Part shown: positions 53,550 to 62,625 of the stretch, piece after piece
How the letters are laid out: each line of letters opens with the position of its first letter
Numbering within the stretch: position 1 is the first letter of the stretch
From: Chloroflexota bacterium
GTDB lineage: Bacteria; Chloroflexota; UBA11872; VXNJ01
DNA: 64,000 nucleotides
Direction: 5' to 3'
Assembly (NCBI GenBank): GCA_026707405.1
Contig: JAPOWW010000007.1
Location: forward strand, 1-64,000
Position numbers and translations under genes: made by a program
Notes under the pieces: model-generated
What the model was told of the DNA's origin: nothing
Database searches by the model: none
The model's input: the letters and a program-made list of their open reading frames with translations, nothing else

Positions 53550-55430
53550 TCAGCCCTGAACGCTGACGAACCGGCCAAGGGCCATCAACGGAAATACGAT
53601 TCGATAGAGGTGATATTTAACGTAGAAATCGCCGGGAAAGCCTGTTCCCGTGTACCACGGTTCATCCCACCCGCCGTCCGGTCGCTGGGTCTCGATCAGA
53701 AAGCGTGCGCCGCGAGCCACCGAATAGCCCCGCTCGCCAGCCGCCAGCAGTGCTACCAGCGCCCAGGCAGTCTGGGAAGCTGTGCTATCCCCTTTACCGA
53801 CCCATGAACGATCTCGATACGAACGCAGGTCCTCGCCCCAACCGCCATCGGCGTTCTGATGCCGCTGCAGCCAGTGAACCGCGCGCCGGATCGCCGGATC
53901 CCTGGTCGGCACGTCAGCGGCCACCAAAGCCGTCACAACCGCTCCGGTGCCATAGACGTGATTGGACCCCCAGCGTCCAAACCAGGAACCGTCGGGTTCC
54001 TGCTCGCTCCTTAGCCACTCAATTCCATGTTGCGCCGCATACTCGTCCTGCCGCCCCACGGCGGCCAGCATTTCGATCGCGTGCGCGGTGACGTCGGCGC
54101 TTGGTGGGTCTACCACTGCTCCAAAATCGCAGAACGGCAGCTGGGCAGCCACGTCTCTATCGTTGTCGGCGTCGAATGCGGCCCAGCCTCCTTCGAGCGA
54201 CTGCATGCCGATGGTCCATCTGATGCCCCGCTCAATTGCCGGTTCGATCCCAAGTACGGAATCGGCACTTACTTGCTTTAGAGCCAGCACTACTTCGGCG
54301 GTATCGTCCACGTCGGGATAGTTGACGTTTGCGAACTCGAATGCCCAGCCGCCCGGTTCGAGGTCTGGCCGTTTAATCTGCCAGTCGCCGGGCACGCGCA
54401 CCTCGTTCTTCACCAGCCAGTCCGCCCCTCTGTGGATCGAGCTATGGCCGCCGTCGACACCAGCGTCGGAGAGAGCGATCATAGCCAGAGCCGTATCCCA
54501 TACCGGCGATTGACACGCCTCGAGCCTCCTCGCGTCACCCTCCCAGATAGTGAAGCGGTCGATCCCTTCGAGACCCGCAGCCATAACTGGGTGGTCGAGG
54601 CCGTAGCCGCGAAGCGACAACGCGATCAACGAGTAAACCCACGGCGGCTGTATACCGCCCCACGACCCATCAGCCTCCTGCCGTCTGACTATCCATTGCT
54701 CGGCCCTCTCAAGCGCCAGTTGCCGCAACGGTCTGAGAGCACGGTTTTCGTAGAGCTGAAGACCTTGATCCAGGAGTTGAAACGCGCCGAGACCGGACGC
54801 CAAAGGCGGACGCGGCGGATCGGGCGCTCCCGAGCGAATCTCGTCCAGATCGAACTCGATGGGGCGGACCGGGCGGTACGCCGATACTACGCTCAAGGCC
54901 ACGATGGTCTGTCTGGCCCAGCACGCGAAATCGTAGATATTCAGAGGCGCCCACTTCGGCAGGAAGATCTGCTCCGGGGGCAGCACGGGCACTCGTTCCC
55001 AGGACCAGAGGCCGAACAATGCCAGCCATATGCGCGTGAACACGCGAGTGCGTTCAACGCCGCCGGCATCCAGAATGTAAGCTGCCGCCTTCTTCATGTG
55101 GTCCGCGTCGGGACTATCGCCCGCGAGCTTCAGAGCCGTATAGGCCTCGGTCGTCGTCGAGTGCTCCGGAGGTCCGCCGTAGAAGTTCGCCCACGTTCCG
55201 TCAACTCGCTGCTTCGCGCGAATCCAGTTGGCCGTCGCCTGAGTCTCACGGCGACCGCGGATACCCAGGAACTCGCGAAGCAGCAAGTCCTCCGCCTCGA
55301 TCGAGACGTTGGTTTCCAGCTCGCCCTTCCAGTAGCCGTCCGAATGCTGAAGTCCCAGGAGGTAGTCGCGAGCCCTCTCCATCGCTTCGGCGGCGGTCTG
55401 AATCAGGTTAGGGGTTGATTTGGTAATCAT
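53550..55430 (-). CDS. shc: squalene-hopene cyclase
   Basis: 626 aa. Cyclises squalene to hopene/diplopterol at the inner membrane. The initiating acid motif DxDD is DVDD in NYPDVDDTAEVV; repeated QW motifs occur, for example QEADGSWGGIQPPWVY, QSLEGGWAAFD, QEPDGSWFGRWG, QNADGGWGED and QRPDGGWDEPWYTGTGFP. Length matches the bacterial enzymes. Also called hpnF. It follows hpnE after 15 bases. Confidence 0.97.
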   Translation of the reverse strand: MITKSTPNLIQTAAEAMERARDYLLGLQHSDGYWKGELETNVSIEAEDLLLREFLGIRGRRETQATANWIRAKQRVDGTWANFYGGPPEHSTTTEAYTALKLAGDSPDADHMKKAAAYILDAGGVERTRVFTRIWLALFGLWSWERVPVLPPEQIFLPKWAPLNIYDFACWARQTIVALSVVSAYRPVRPIEFDLDEIRSGAPDPPRPPLASGLGAFQLLDQGLQLYENRALRPLRQLALERAEQWIVRRQEADGSWGGIQPPWVYSLIALSLRGYGLDHPVMAAGLEGIDRFTIWEGDARRLEACQSPVWDTALAMIALSDAGVDGGHSSIHRGADWLVKNEVRVPGDWQIKRPDLEPGGWAFEFANVNYPDVDDTAEVVLALKQVSADSVLGIEPAIERGIRWTIGMQSLEGGWAAFDADNDRDVAAQLPFCDFGAVVDPPSADVTAHAIEMLAAVGRQDEYAAQHGIEWLRSEQEPDGSWFGRWGSNHVYGTGAVVTALVAADVPTRDPAIRRAVHWLQRHQNADGGWGEDLRSYRDRSWVGKGDSTASQTAWALVALLAAGERGYSVARGARFLIETQRPDGGWDEPWYTGTGFPGDFYVKYHLYRIVFPLMALGRFVSVQG

Positions 55431-55445
55431 CCGGAACGTAAGTGG

Positions 55446-56801
55446 TCATGCATATATCGGCGTATCTCGGCTCGGAAGATTGAGACTCCTCAGCGCTTCA
55501 CGAGCTGCGGAGAGTCCGCTCCGTACCGCCCCTTCCATGGTTGCCGGCCAGCCGGTGTCGGTCCAGGCTCCGGCCAAGAACAGACCGGGCATTCGAGTGA
55601 CAGGACCCGGCCTCAGAGCGGCGCTTCCCGGCGATTGCAGAAACGTAGCGGCGTACTCCCGAGTCACGAAGAAAGATTCTACAGAAGCCCCGCGTGCTTT
55701 TGGAAACACCGAGGCCAGCGCATCCAGGAACTTCCTCTTCAGCGCTGAATTGCTCTCGCCCACGTATTCGTCGGCGGCAGAGAGCGAAACGGCGAGATAT
55801 TGTCCGCGCTCACATCCCGCGATATTTGTCCTGTCGAACACCCACTGCACGGGTCCGTCGATACCTGCCGCGTGTGGCCAGTCCATGACCTTCCTGTCGT
55901 AAATCACGTGTAGATTCACGATAGGAGAAGTTCCCAGACGCTGAAATTGCGGCGGATCGCCGACCGCTTCCCGCGGCACGATCTGCGCGGCCGATTCGTG
56001 TGGAACGGCAACCACGACCGCGTCCGCGCTAAAGGAATCCCCGCCATGAACGGCGACTTGAAAACCGCCCGAACTGGCGCCTATCGATCTGACCCGCACG
56101 CCCTTTAGCACCCGCGAGCCGCGCTTGTGTAGCAGTTCTTCTGCCGGATCGGCGTGGAGTTCCGACAGCGGCACTGCTGAGTAGCCCAGGTCCGCGGCGC
56201 TCCCGTCTTCGAGCAGTCCTGTCTGAAAGACCTTGGCCGCGAGCGTCAGCGAGGCGCGTGAGCTGGGTACGTTCAGGGTTGGAAGGACGATCAGGTCCCA
56301 AAACGAGTCTATCGAACGCTCGGACTGCCCATGCTGCCGCAGCCAGTCGTGAAAGGAATGCTCGTCCTGCTCCGAGTCCGAGAGATCGACCGCGGCGAGC
56401 TTTCTCGCTGCAAAGGCGACGCGAAGACGCTCGACGAGTTTCAGGAACTTGAATCGCGCTAGCGATGGTCCGAGCTGGAGGGGGGCCGGTAATCGACTGC
56501 TCTTCAACCAGGCAGTCTCCCCCGTGGGACCCACCACTGGGATTTCCAATCTCGACTGGAGCGTCACCTTGTCGGCAACTCCCACCCGTTCCAGGAACCA
56601 CATATACGCTTCACAGCAGCGCAGGAACACGTGCTGCCCGTTGTCGACCATCAGCCCGTCGCGCTCGAACGAGTACGTAGCGCCGCCCAAATGCCGCTTG
56701 CCTTCCAGCAGAGTCACCCGTGCTCCTCCGTCGACGCACGCGATGGCCGCGGTCAGTCCGGCAAGTCCTCCACCCGCAACGACCACATGGGGCCGGCTCA
56801 T
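55446..56801 (-). CDS. hpnE: hydroxysqualene dehydroxylase
   Basis: 451 aa from ATG 56801, which overlaps the hpnD stop as ATGA; the frame runs on upstream only inside hpnD. FAD-binding amine-oxidase family: VVVAGGGLAGLTAAIACVDGGARVTLLEGKRHLGG at the N-terminus, NGQHVFLRCCEAY, and the C-terminal LFLAGAWTDTGWPATMEGAVRSG. It reduces hydroxysqualene to squalene in the HpnCDE route. Confidence 0.93.
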   Translation of the reverse strand: MSRPHVVVAGGGLAGLTAAIACVDGGARVTLLEGKRHLGGATYSFERDGLMVDNGQHVFLRCCEAYMWFLERVGVADKVTLQSRLEIPVVGPTGETAWLKSSRLPAPLQLGPSLARFKFLKLVERLRVAFAARKLAAVDLSDSEQDEHSFHDWLRQHGQSERSIDSFWDLIVLPTLNVPSSRASLTLAAKVFQTGLLEDGSAADLGYSAVPLSELHADPAEELLHKRGSRVLKGVRVRSIGASSGGFQVAVHGGDSFSADAVVVAVPHESAAQIVPREAVGDPPQFQRLGTSPIVNLHVIYDRKVMDWPHAAGIDGPVQWVFDRTNIAGCERGQYLAVSLSAADEYVGESNSALKRKFLDALASVFPKARGASVESFFVTREYAATFLQSPGSAALRPGPVTRMPGLFLAGAWTDTGWPATMEGAVRSGLSAAREALRSLNLPSRDTPIYA

Positions 56802-57640
56802 GCCATCCCGCCGGCAATCGACCGGACGGCTACCCAGGCTTTCTCCCAAACCGGCAAAGATATCCGTCGGTGCAACACCTGTTCCGGATTCTTCGCTATT
56901 CGGCGAAGTATTCGGCTGTAGATACCCGCCATCGCAGCGGCGCACGCGTAACTGCGCCCCTCCAGCAACGGCAAGAGACTCAGCCCACGCGCAAACCACT
57001 CCCTGGCGCGCTCCGCCTCGAACGCGATGGCGTCGACCAGCCCGTCGTGGTTCGCCTTATCAAGATCTACCTCGGTTCCAAACATGTCTAGGTCTTCAGC
57101 CGGAATATAGACCCGGCCCCGCTCGTAGTCCTCCCTAACGTCTCGCAGAATGTTCGTAATCTGCAAAGCCACTCCCAGGGCCTCAGCTCTCGACCCGGCA
57201 AGCTCGGGATACGTCGAACCGAAAATCGCGAGCGACAGCCGTCCGATCGAGCCGGCGACCCTCTTGCAGTACAAGTGCAGATCATTAAAGGTCTGGTACG
57301 TCACCTCGCGCACATCCATTTCCACGCCATCGACTAGGTCGTGAAAAGCGCTGATCTGTATCGGGAACCGGCTCGACGTATCGGTCAGGGCCACGGTGAT
57401 TGGATCGTCCGTGATTAAGCTCATCCGGTCCAGGCGTTCACGCACGTCATCCAAACCCGATAGCTTTTCGCTCGCGGGCAGATCCCCGTCGCCTATGTCA
57501 TCCACGCGGCGCGCAAGCGCATAGACCGCGCTGAGCGCGCGGCGCTTTTCCAGGGGCAGCAGGCGGATCCCGTAGAAGAAGTTGGCGGCCTCCCGCCGCG
57601 TCACGTCCTGGCAGTAGTCATACGCGAGATCGACTTGCAT
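56798..57640 (-). CDS. hpnD: presqualene diphosphate synthase
   Basis: 280 aa of the squalene/phytoene synthase family. Two Asp-rich Mg2+ sites: RRVDDIGDGD and DVREDYERGRVYIP; the opening SFFYG-like ANFFYGIRLLP. It condenses two farnesyl diphosphates. Four bases after hpnC; overlap with hpnE. Confidence 0.93.
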   Translation of the reverse strand: MQVDLAYDYCQDVTRREAANFFYGIRLLPLEKRRALSAVYALARRVDDIGDGDLPASEKLSGLDDVRERLDRMSLITDDPITVALTDTSSRFPIQISAFHDLVDGVEMDVREVTYQTFNDLHLYCKRVAGSIGRLSLAIFGSTYPELAGSRAEALGVALQITNILRDVREDYERGRVYIPAEDLDMFGTEVDLDKANHDGLVDAIAFEAERAREWFARGLSLLPLLEGRSYACAAAMAGIYSRILRRIAKNPEQVLHRRISLPVWEKAWVAVRSIAGGMA

Positions 57641-57644
57641 AAGA

Positions 57645-58505
57645 CTATTGCCCGCGAAGCCCCCAAAGTGTCCGCCGTAACTCCAGCAGATAGCTCGCTT
57701 TGGATGGCCGGGGCGAACGCGAGAGAACGTCGAAGTCGGCCTTTTGGATGGCGTCTAGAGCCGCCCGCCCGCCGGCCACAAATGCCGCGATCGCCAGCCG
57801 CTGACGTCCCCGCAAGGTGTTGGCGAGCGGCGCTCCGGCGGTCAGCATTTCGTGAGCGCGCTGGACTTCAAAGTCCATCAGGCGGCGGAACTCCGCGCTC
57901 GCCTGTCCGCCGCCCAACTCCTTCTCCGAGACGGCGAACCGCTCCATGTCATCGCCCGGCAAATAGATCCGACCGGCCGCGTAGTCTTCCGCAACGTCCT
58001 GCCAGTGCTCCACGAGCTGCAATCCTGTGCACACGGCGTCGGATAGCTCAAACCGATCTTCCGTAGGCGCGGAGAATACGTACAAGACCAGCCGGCCCAC
58101 CGGATTTGCCGAATACGAGCAGTATTCGATTAACCCCTCGACAGTCGCATACCTTTTGATCGATTGGTCCCGCCGGTTGGCTTCGATCAGATCGAGGAAC
58201 GGTTGCCGCGGAATCGCAAACTCGCCAACCGTCACGACCAGCCTCCGCATCAGCGGATGATGCGGAGAGCCGCTATACGTACGGTCAACCTCGCTTTCCA
58301 GCCAGTTCAGGTGCGCCAATCGGTCGCCCTCGACCTCATCCCCCAAGTCGTCGACGAGACGGGCGAATCCATAGATATTGAGCAAGTGTCGTCGGATCTT
58401 CCCCGGAAGAAAGAACGCGGCTACCGGAAAATTCTCGCTCCCGGCCTGCGCCATGACCTCGGCTTGACCTGGGACGGCGCCCCCGGCGTCTTTAACCGCA
58501 GTCAT
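57645..58505 (-). CDS. hpnC: hydroxysqualene synthase
   Basis: 286 aa, paralogue of HpnD. SENFPVAAFFLPGKIRRHLLNIYGFARLVDDLGDE gives the first Asp motif; DVAEDYAAGRIYLP the second. It converts presqualene diphosphate to hydroxysqualene. First gene of the hopanoid operon; its promoter should lie in 58506-58845. Confidence 0.93.
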   Translation of the reverse strand: MTAVKDAGGAVPGQAEVMAQAGSENFPVAAFFLPGKIRRHLLNIYGFARLVDDLGDEVEGDRLAHLNWLESEVDRTYSGSPHHPLMRRLVVTVGEFAIPRQPFLDLIEANRRDQSIKRYATVEGLIEYCSYSANPVGRLVLYVFSAPTEDRFELSDAVCTGLQLVEHWQDVAEDYAAGRIYLPGDDMERFAVSEKELGGGQASAEFRRLMDFEVQRAHEMLTAGAPLANTLRGRQRLAIAAFVAGGRAALDAIQKADFDVLSRSPRPSKASYLLELRRTLWGLRGQ

Positions 58506-58845
58506 AGGCGCCGCATGTGGGGAATCGTGGTTGCGCGTTCAATATTCCAAGGTTCCAACTGGGAGAGGGCGCATGTCAACAGGAACACGCCGAATTTCGA
58601 CAGCCCGGCAGGGATCGGAATCCCCAAAACGAGCCTAGGGTATCACGCGCTCCCACCCCCAAATTCGGCACGGGCCGGGCCTATGACTTGACCACGTGAG
58701 TCACGGTAACGAACTATGCGTGGCGCGCTCCGGGCCCCGGCCCCATATACAAAGGTGACGGCAGGAACGCCAACCGTAAATTAGTCCATACTGTCTCAAG
58801 CATCTGAGTCCAGACAACTACGGAAGACCGAGGAGCGCTTGCACA
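58506..58845. other. divergent intergenic region, hopanoid operon and SDR
   Basis: 340 bases between hpnC (minus) and the SDR gene (plus). It must hold both promoters, but I see no convincing pair of -35/-10 boxes. TTGACCACGTGAGTCACGG (58688 on) contains a GTGACTCAC-like dyad. No gene. Confidence 0.4.
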
Positions 58846-59604
58846 ATGAAACTCGATGGCCGGGTGGCTGGAATAACAGGCGGAGGCGCCGGATTTGGGC
58901 GGGCGATGGCTCAGGCTTTCTCCCGAAACGGCGCCGACGTCGCGATTTGCGACCTGAACCTCGACGACGCGGAGGAGACCGCCCGGATGGTCGCCGCGAA
59001 TGGCCGCCGCGCTCTGGCGCGCAAGCTCGACGTGACCGATACGCCGCGTCTACGGTCGTTCATCGACGAGATCGTTCACGAGTTCGGCAAGATCGACATC
59101 TGGGTGGGCAACGCCGGCATGGTCGGCGGTCTGCTCGCCGAGGACGAAGACGAAGGATTCTGGCGGCAGTTGCTGGACCTCAACCTCAGCGCCGTGTTTC
59201 TTGGCGCGCAGGCCGCTGGCCGCCACATGCTTCGGCAAGGCTCCGGCTCGATTATCAATATCGCATCTATGTACGGCACGCGCGCTTCCGCCGGAAGAGT
59301 CGCCTATTGCACCGCCAAGGCCGGCGTCATCATGCTCAGTCAGGTACTCGCGGTCGAGTGGGGTGCGCGCGGCGTCCGGGTCAACTCCATCGGACCGGGT
59401 TACTCCGATACTCAGCTCTTCCGCAAGGGCAGGTCGGCTCATTCGCCAGGGGTGGACGAGCTTTTGGAGCGGGTGCCGATGGAGCGGTTCGTCACCGTCG
59501 ACGAAGTTGCCGCCGCCGCAACATTCCTGGCTTCCGATGACGCGTCGTTCGTCAACGGACACTGCCTGCTAGTCGACGGTGGATGGAGTCCCAGAGGAGC
59601 TTAG
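58846..59604 (+). CDS. short-chain dehydrogenase/reductase
   Basis: 252 aa classical SDR. Cofactor loop GITGGGAGFGRAMA, Asp in ICDLNLDD that favours NAD+, GNAGMVGG, catalytic Ser in NIASMYGTRAS and YCTAKAG with Tyr/Lys; C-terminal LVDGGWSPRG. FabG-like in length but probably a catabolic alcohol dehydrogenase. GAGGAG lies 10 bases before the ATG. Confidence 0.9.
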   Translation: MKLDGRVAGITGGGAGFGRAMAQAFSRNGADVAICDLNLDDAEETARMVAANGRRALARKLDVTDTPRLRSFIDEIVHEFGKIDIWVGNAGMVGGLLAEDEDEGFWRQLLDLNLSAVFLGAQAAGRHMLRQGSGSIINIASMYGTRASAGRVAYCTAKAGVIMLSQVLAVEWGARGVRVNSIGPGYSDTQLFRKGRSAHSPGVDELLERVPMERFVTVDEVAAAATFLASDDASFVNGHCLLVDGGWSPRGA

Positions 59605-59690
59605 GGAACGCTCACCACCCGGCAAACCGACGCCCCAAAAGACTTAATCGAACCGCCGGCTAGCCCGATCCGACTATCGTGAGCGCACTC

Positions 59691-61085
59691 CTAGCCGACC
59701 ACGCCCGACGCTACCTCATACTTGCCCTGAACACCCTTGAAGTCGTGCGCATGCCTCCCACTTCTAACAGAGCCCCCTCTGCCGAAGTAGATCGAGCCGA
59801 ACTCGCTGCGAAGCCGCTCGGCCTCCTCCGGATGCTCGAGAATCAGGTTGTTTCGCTCGGTCGGATCGGCTTTCAAATCGTACAGCTCGTCCTGCTCACC
59901 CTCCGGACGGGCCACCAGGCTCCATTTACTGTCGCGGATGCAGCGGTCCAGGCCCTCGTAATAGCCGACGATCACCGACTCGCGGGCGGTGTCTGAGTCT
60001 CCCTCGATGACGCCTCGAAGCGTATACCCGTGCATGTCGTGTACCACGTTCGTAAAGCCCATGTAGTCGAATACGGTCGGCAGGAGATCGTGGAACTGGG
60101 CGACGGCCTCGTTATGCGCTCCGGCGCCTTTCAGGTCGGGCATGCGCAGCATGCACGGCACCTTGAGAAGCTCGTTGTACATGCGGTCCGGTCCCTTCAA
60201 AAACTTGCCATGGTCGGCAAGCGGGTGACCGTGGTCCGCGATCAGAAGAATCATGGAGTCTTCGTAGTAACCAAGCTCCTCGAGCACCTCCAAAAGCTCG
60301 CCTAAAGCATGATCGACCGCCGCGACTTCGCCGGCGTATAGACCCCGGACGTGGTCGACCTCATTGGCGCTTGCCCACGATTCGGCCGGACCGCCCATCG
60401 GCATAACCAACCTCGCACCCGAGTAGTTGGGATCGGTATAGGTGTCGAACTGTTCTGGCGGGTCCCAAGGCTCGTGTGGATCGAAGCTGTCTATCCACAG
60501 GAAGATCTTCTCGTAATTCCGGTTACGCCTGAGCCAATCGGCGGCGGTGCGGAACACCTGCGGCGCAAACCAGTCGTCGGCCTTCTTGAAGCCGTCAGTG
60601 TTGGCCAGAAACTGGCCTACCAGCGCCCGCCACCGTTCGGGAAATGCCTCGTTTACGTAATCGTCGAGACTCCGCTCGACCGGCGACGAAACGTAAGGAT
60701 CGTATTCCTGGCCTCTTATCCAGTGATAGGACTGAAAGCCGCGATGGAAATTCATGCCCGGAGCGCGATAGTGATACGTGTCCGAGACCAGCCCGCAAAC
60801 GTAGCCCTCCGCGCTCAGTATCTCCGCCATGGTGACGTCCGATTCGTGGAGCGGCTGCCACGGGCGATTAGGCAGGGTCCGCTGACCGGTCATCAAAGCC
60901 GTTCTCACGGGAATGGTCGGCAGAGCTTCGGGATATACGTTGTCGAAGACTATGGATTCCCTGGCTAGCTTGTCCATGTTGGGCGTCTCGCAGGCGCGAA
61001 TGCCCTCGTACAGCGGTACGCCTCGGTTGTAAGCGCCTACGTGGTCCTGACGCAGGCTGTCCATCATGATGACAATCAGATTCAT
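59691..61085 (-). CDS. sulfatase-fold hydrolase with Thr in place of the FGly residue
   Basis: 464 aa, alkaline-phosphatase superfamily, sulfatase branch. N-terminal metal strand LIVIMMDSLRQDHVGAYN; DNVYPEALPTIPVRTALMTGQR is the sulfatase signature, where the C/S-x-P-x-R residue that becomes formylglycine is T57. Later ILLIADHGHPLADHGKF supplies Asp/His metal ligands. With Thr no formylglycine can form, so it may be a phospho- or other esterase using Thr, or use a different mechanism. Cytoplasmic by sequence, with no signal peptide. Confidence 0.82.
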   Translation of the reverse strand: MNLIVIMMDSLRQDHVGAYNRGVPLYEGIRACETPNMDKLARESIVFDNVYPEALPTIPVRTALMTGQRTLPNRPWQPLHESDVTMAEILSAEGYVCGLVSDTYHYRAPGMNFHRGFQSYHWIRGQEYDPYVSSPVERSLDDYVNEAFPERWRALVGQFLANTDGFKKADDWFAPQVFRTAADWLRRNRNYEKIFLWIDSFDPHEPWDPPEQFDTYTDPNYSGARLVMPMGGPAESWASANEVDHVRGLYAGEVAAVDHALGELLEVLEELGYYEDSMILLIADHGHPLADHGKFLKGPDRMYNELLKVPCMLRMPDLKGAGAHNEAVAQFHDLLPTVFDYMGFTNVVHDMHGYTLRGVIEGDSDTARESVIVGYYEGLDRCIRDSKWSLVARPEGEQDELYDLKADPTERNNLILEHPEEAERLRSEFGSIYFGRGGSVRSGRHAHDFKGVQGKYEVASGVVG

Positions 61086-61174
61086 CGAAGCTCGTGTCCT
61101 TCTTGCAAGACGCTGCCGCCCATCAAGCTCGGGCTACAGCCGCCCAATGCTCAAACTGAGTCCGCCGCGCGGAC

Positions 61175-61699
61175 TTAGTTGCCGGCGTATTCCAGTCCGC
61201 GGGGGCCGCCGTAGCGTTCCGTGTCAAAGGTGTCCACCTCGACCGGATTGATCACGGGACCGTCGTCGACGTAGTCGGCCGAGCGCATGATCACTTCCAG
61301 GATCACAAGCTCGTCCTCGCCGATGTTCTCGATGTAGTGATAACCGCCGATCGGCGCGTCGACTATGTCCCCCGGACCTACCTCTTCCTGCCGCTCGCCC
61401 ATTTGCGACCCGATGTCGGCTCGGCCTGTGCCGCTCATGATGTACCAGATCGCGTGGTCCTTGTGGTGCTGGTGAAGCGCGACGCCGCCGCCGCCCGGAC
61501 CCACGGAAACGTGATGCCAGTTCATTCCGACTATCGGGCGGGTTGGGGTGATGATCCCAATAGGCTCGTTCCACACAATCGTCGTGTAACCGTCGGGCGC
61601 CCGTTTCTGCCTCTCGCCTACGTGCAGAATCTGGCTATCCTGACCGTCGCCCGGGCTGTCCGCGAGCTTTCCAGTCGCTTCCATTCGTTCTACCGCCAT
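61175..61699 (-). CDS. cupin-domain protein
   Basis: 174 aa from ATG 61699 with GGGAGG five bases upstream; the frame opens 30 bases earlier. A single cupin: VALHQHHKDHAIWYIMSGTGRADIG (motif 1 with three His and Glu position replaced by Asp/Ala context) and VGPGDIVDAPIGGYHYIENIG (motif 2 His). Likely a metal-dependent small enzyme or sensor. It is 89 bases upstream of the sulfatase-fold gene on the same strand, so co-transcription is likely. Confidence 0.78.
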   Translation of the reverse strand: MAVERMEATGKLADSPGDGQDSQILHVGERQKRAPDGYTTIVWNEPIGIITPTRPIVGMNWHHVSVGPGGGGVALHQHHKDHAIWYIMSGTGRADIGSQMGERQEEVGPGDIVDAPIGGYHYIENIGEDELVILEVIMRSADYVDDGPVINPVEVDTFDTERYGGPRGLEYAGN

Positions 61700-61865
61700 T
61701 CCGGCCTCCCGTGGAGAATCGGATCCCAATCACCATAAGTATGAACCCCACCGGGTTCCTCGCCAAACGCCGCAGGAAAGCGATGGGAATCGAAGCGGAA
61801 AATGCCGAAGATCGTGCTCACCAACGAGAACCGAGCCTTTACGACGGCTATGTACTTGAAGCTAA

Positions 61866-61896
61866 ACAGGCGCGGCGCAAAATGCGCCGCGCCTGT
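61866..61896 (-). terminator. intrinsic terminator of hsp20
   Basis: Perfect 14-bp stem ACAGGCGCGGCGCA/TGCGCCGCGCCTGT with a three-base loop, 56 bases after the hsp20 stop; on the minus strand it runs into TTTAGCTT, a weak T-tract. Confidence 0.75.
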
Positions 61897-61952
61897 GGGA
61901 GGGGAATTAACGATCGGGCGTGGACGAACCCTGCCCGCGCCGCCGAGAATGC

Positions 61953-62393
61953 CTAGTTATGGACCTTCACGTCGATCACCCTGGACTTCCTCGACTCCTC
62001 CTTGGGCAAGGTGATCGTGAGCACGCCGTTGCGGTACTCACTCTCCGCCCCGTCCGGGTCGACGCCCTTGGGCAGCCGGACCGACCGGGCGAAGGATCCG
62101 GATCGCCGCTCACGCAAGAGGTAACCCGAGTTCCCCGACTCGTTGTCCTCGTTCGAGCCGCCCGCGATCGTCAAGATCCCGTCCTCGACCGTTACCTTGA
62201 TGTCCTCCGGCGAAACGCCGGGAATCGACGCGCTGACGACCAGGCTGTCATCGTTGCCCACCACGTCCAGCGGCAGCGTCCACCGCCCGGCGGCGTGACC
62301 AAAATGCCTCGGCCCAAAGCCTCTGAAAAAGACCCTTGGCGTGCTGGCGATCTGCCGGAGCTCCTGAAACGGGTCCCATCGCTGTATCTGCAT
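61953..62393 (-). CDS. small heat-shock protein (Hsp20/alpha-crystallin)
   Basis: 146 aa holdase chaperone. N-terminal RWDPFQELRQI, alpha-crystallin domain from LPLDVVGNDDSLVVSASIPGV to the end, with GILTIAGG, ERRSGSFARSVRLPKGVD and RNGVLTITLPK; the C-terminal I-x-V anchor is VIDV. GAGGAGA lies about five bases before the ATG. Promoter and HAIR-like operator upstream, strong hairpin downstream: a heat-inducible single-gene unit. Confidence 0.95.
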   Translation of the reverse strand: MQIQRWDPFQELRQIASTPRVFFRGFGPRHFGHAAGRWTLPLDVVGNDDSLVVSASIPGVSPEDIKVTVEDGILTIAGGSNEDNESGNSGYLLRERRSGSFARSVRLPKGVDPDGAESEYRNGVLTITLPKEESRKSRVIDVKVHN

Positions 62394-62448
62394 CGTCTAT
62401 CTCCTCGCATTCTGAGCCATACAGGCTCCGATTACTTATACGATCAGA

Positions 62449-62477
62449 AATATATCAGTTGAGTGTGTACATGTCAA
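62449..62477 (-). promoter_or_regulatory. hsp20 promoter
   Basis: -35 TTGACA (62477-62472), 17-base spacer, -10 TATATT (62454-62449), 56 bases before the start codon. A strong sigma70-type promoter in an AT-rich patch. Confidence 0.88.
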
Positions 62478-62478
62478 G
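62458..62478. promoter_or_regulatory. HAIR-like (HspR) operator over the hsp20 -35 box
   Basis: Plus strand GTTGAGT-N7-TGTCAAG compares with the HspR consensus CTTGAGT-N7-ACTCAAG: 11 of 14 matches and exact spacing, overlapping the -35 hexamer, where a repressor would block transcription. Confidence 0.6.
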
Positions 62479-62625
62479 TCTTATGAAGACGGATCGTTAG
62501 GTCGTTCGCTGGGTGGGACTTCAGCCACAATCGACCACGCGAGATGCCCAAATCGTTGCTCTTGAGTGCACGCTGCTGTTACCAGAGGTCTGCGGTGTTA
62601 TGGATTATGAGCGGGAGTCGCTCAA

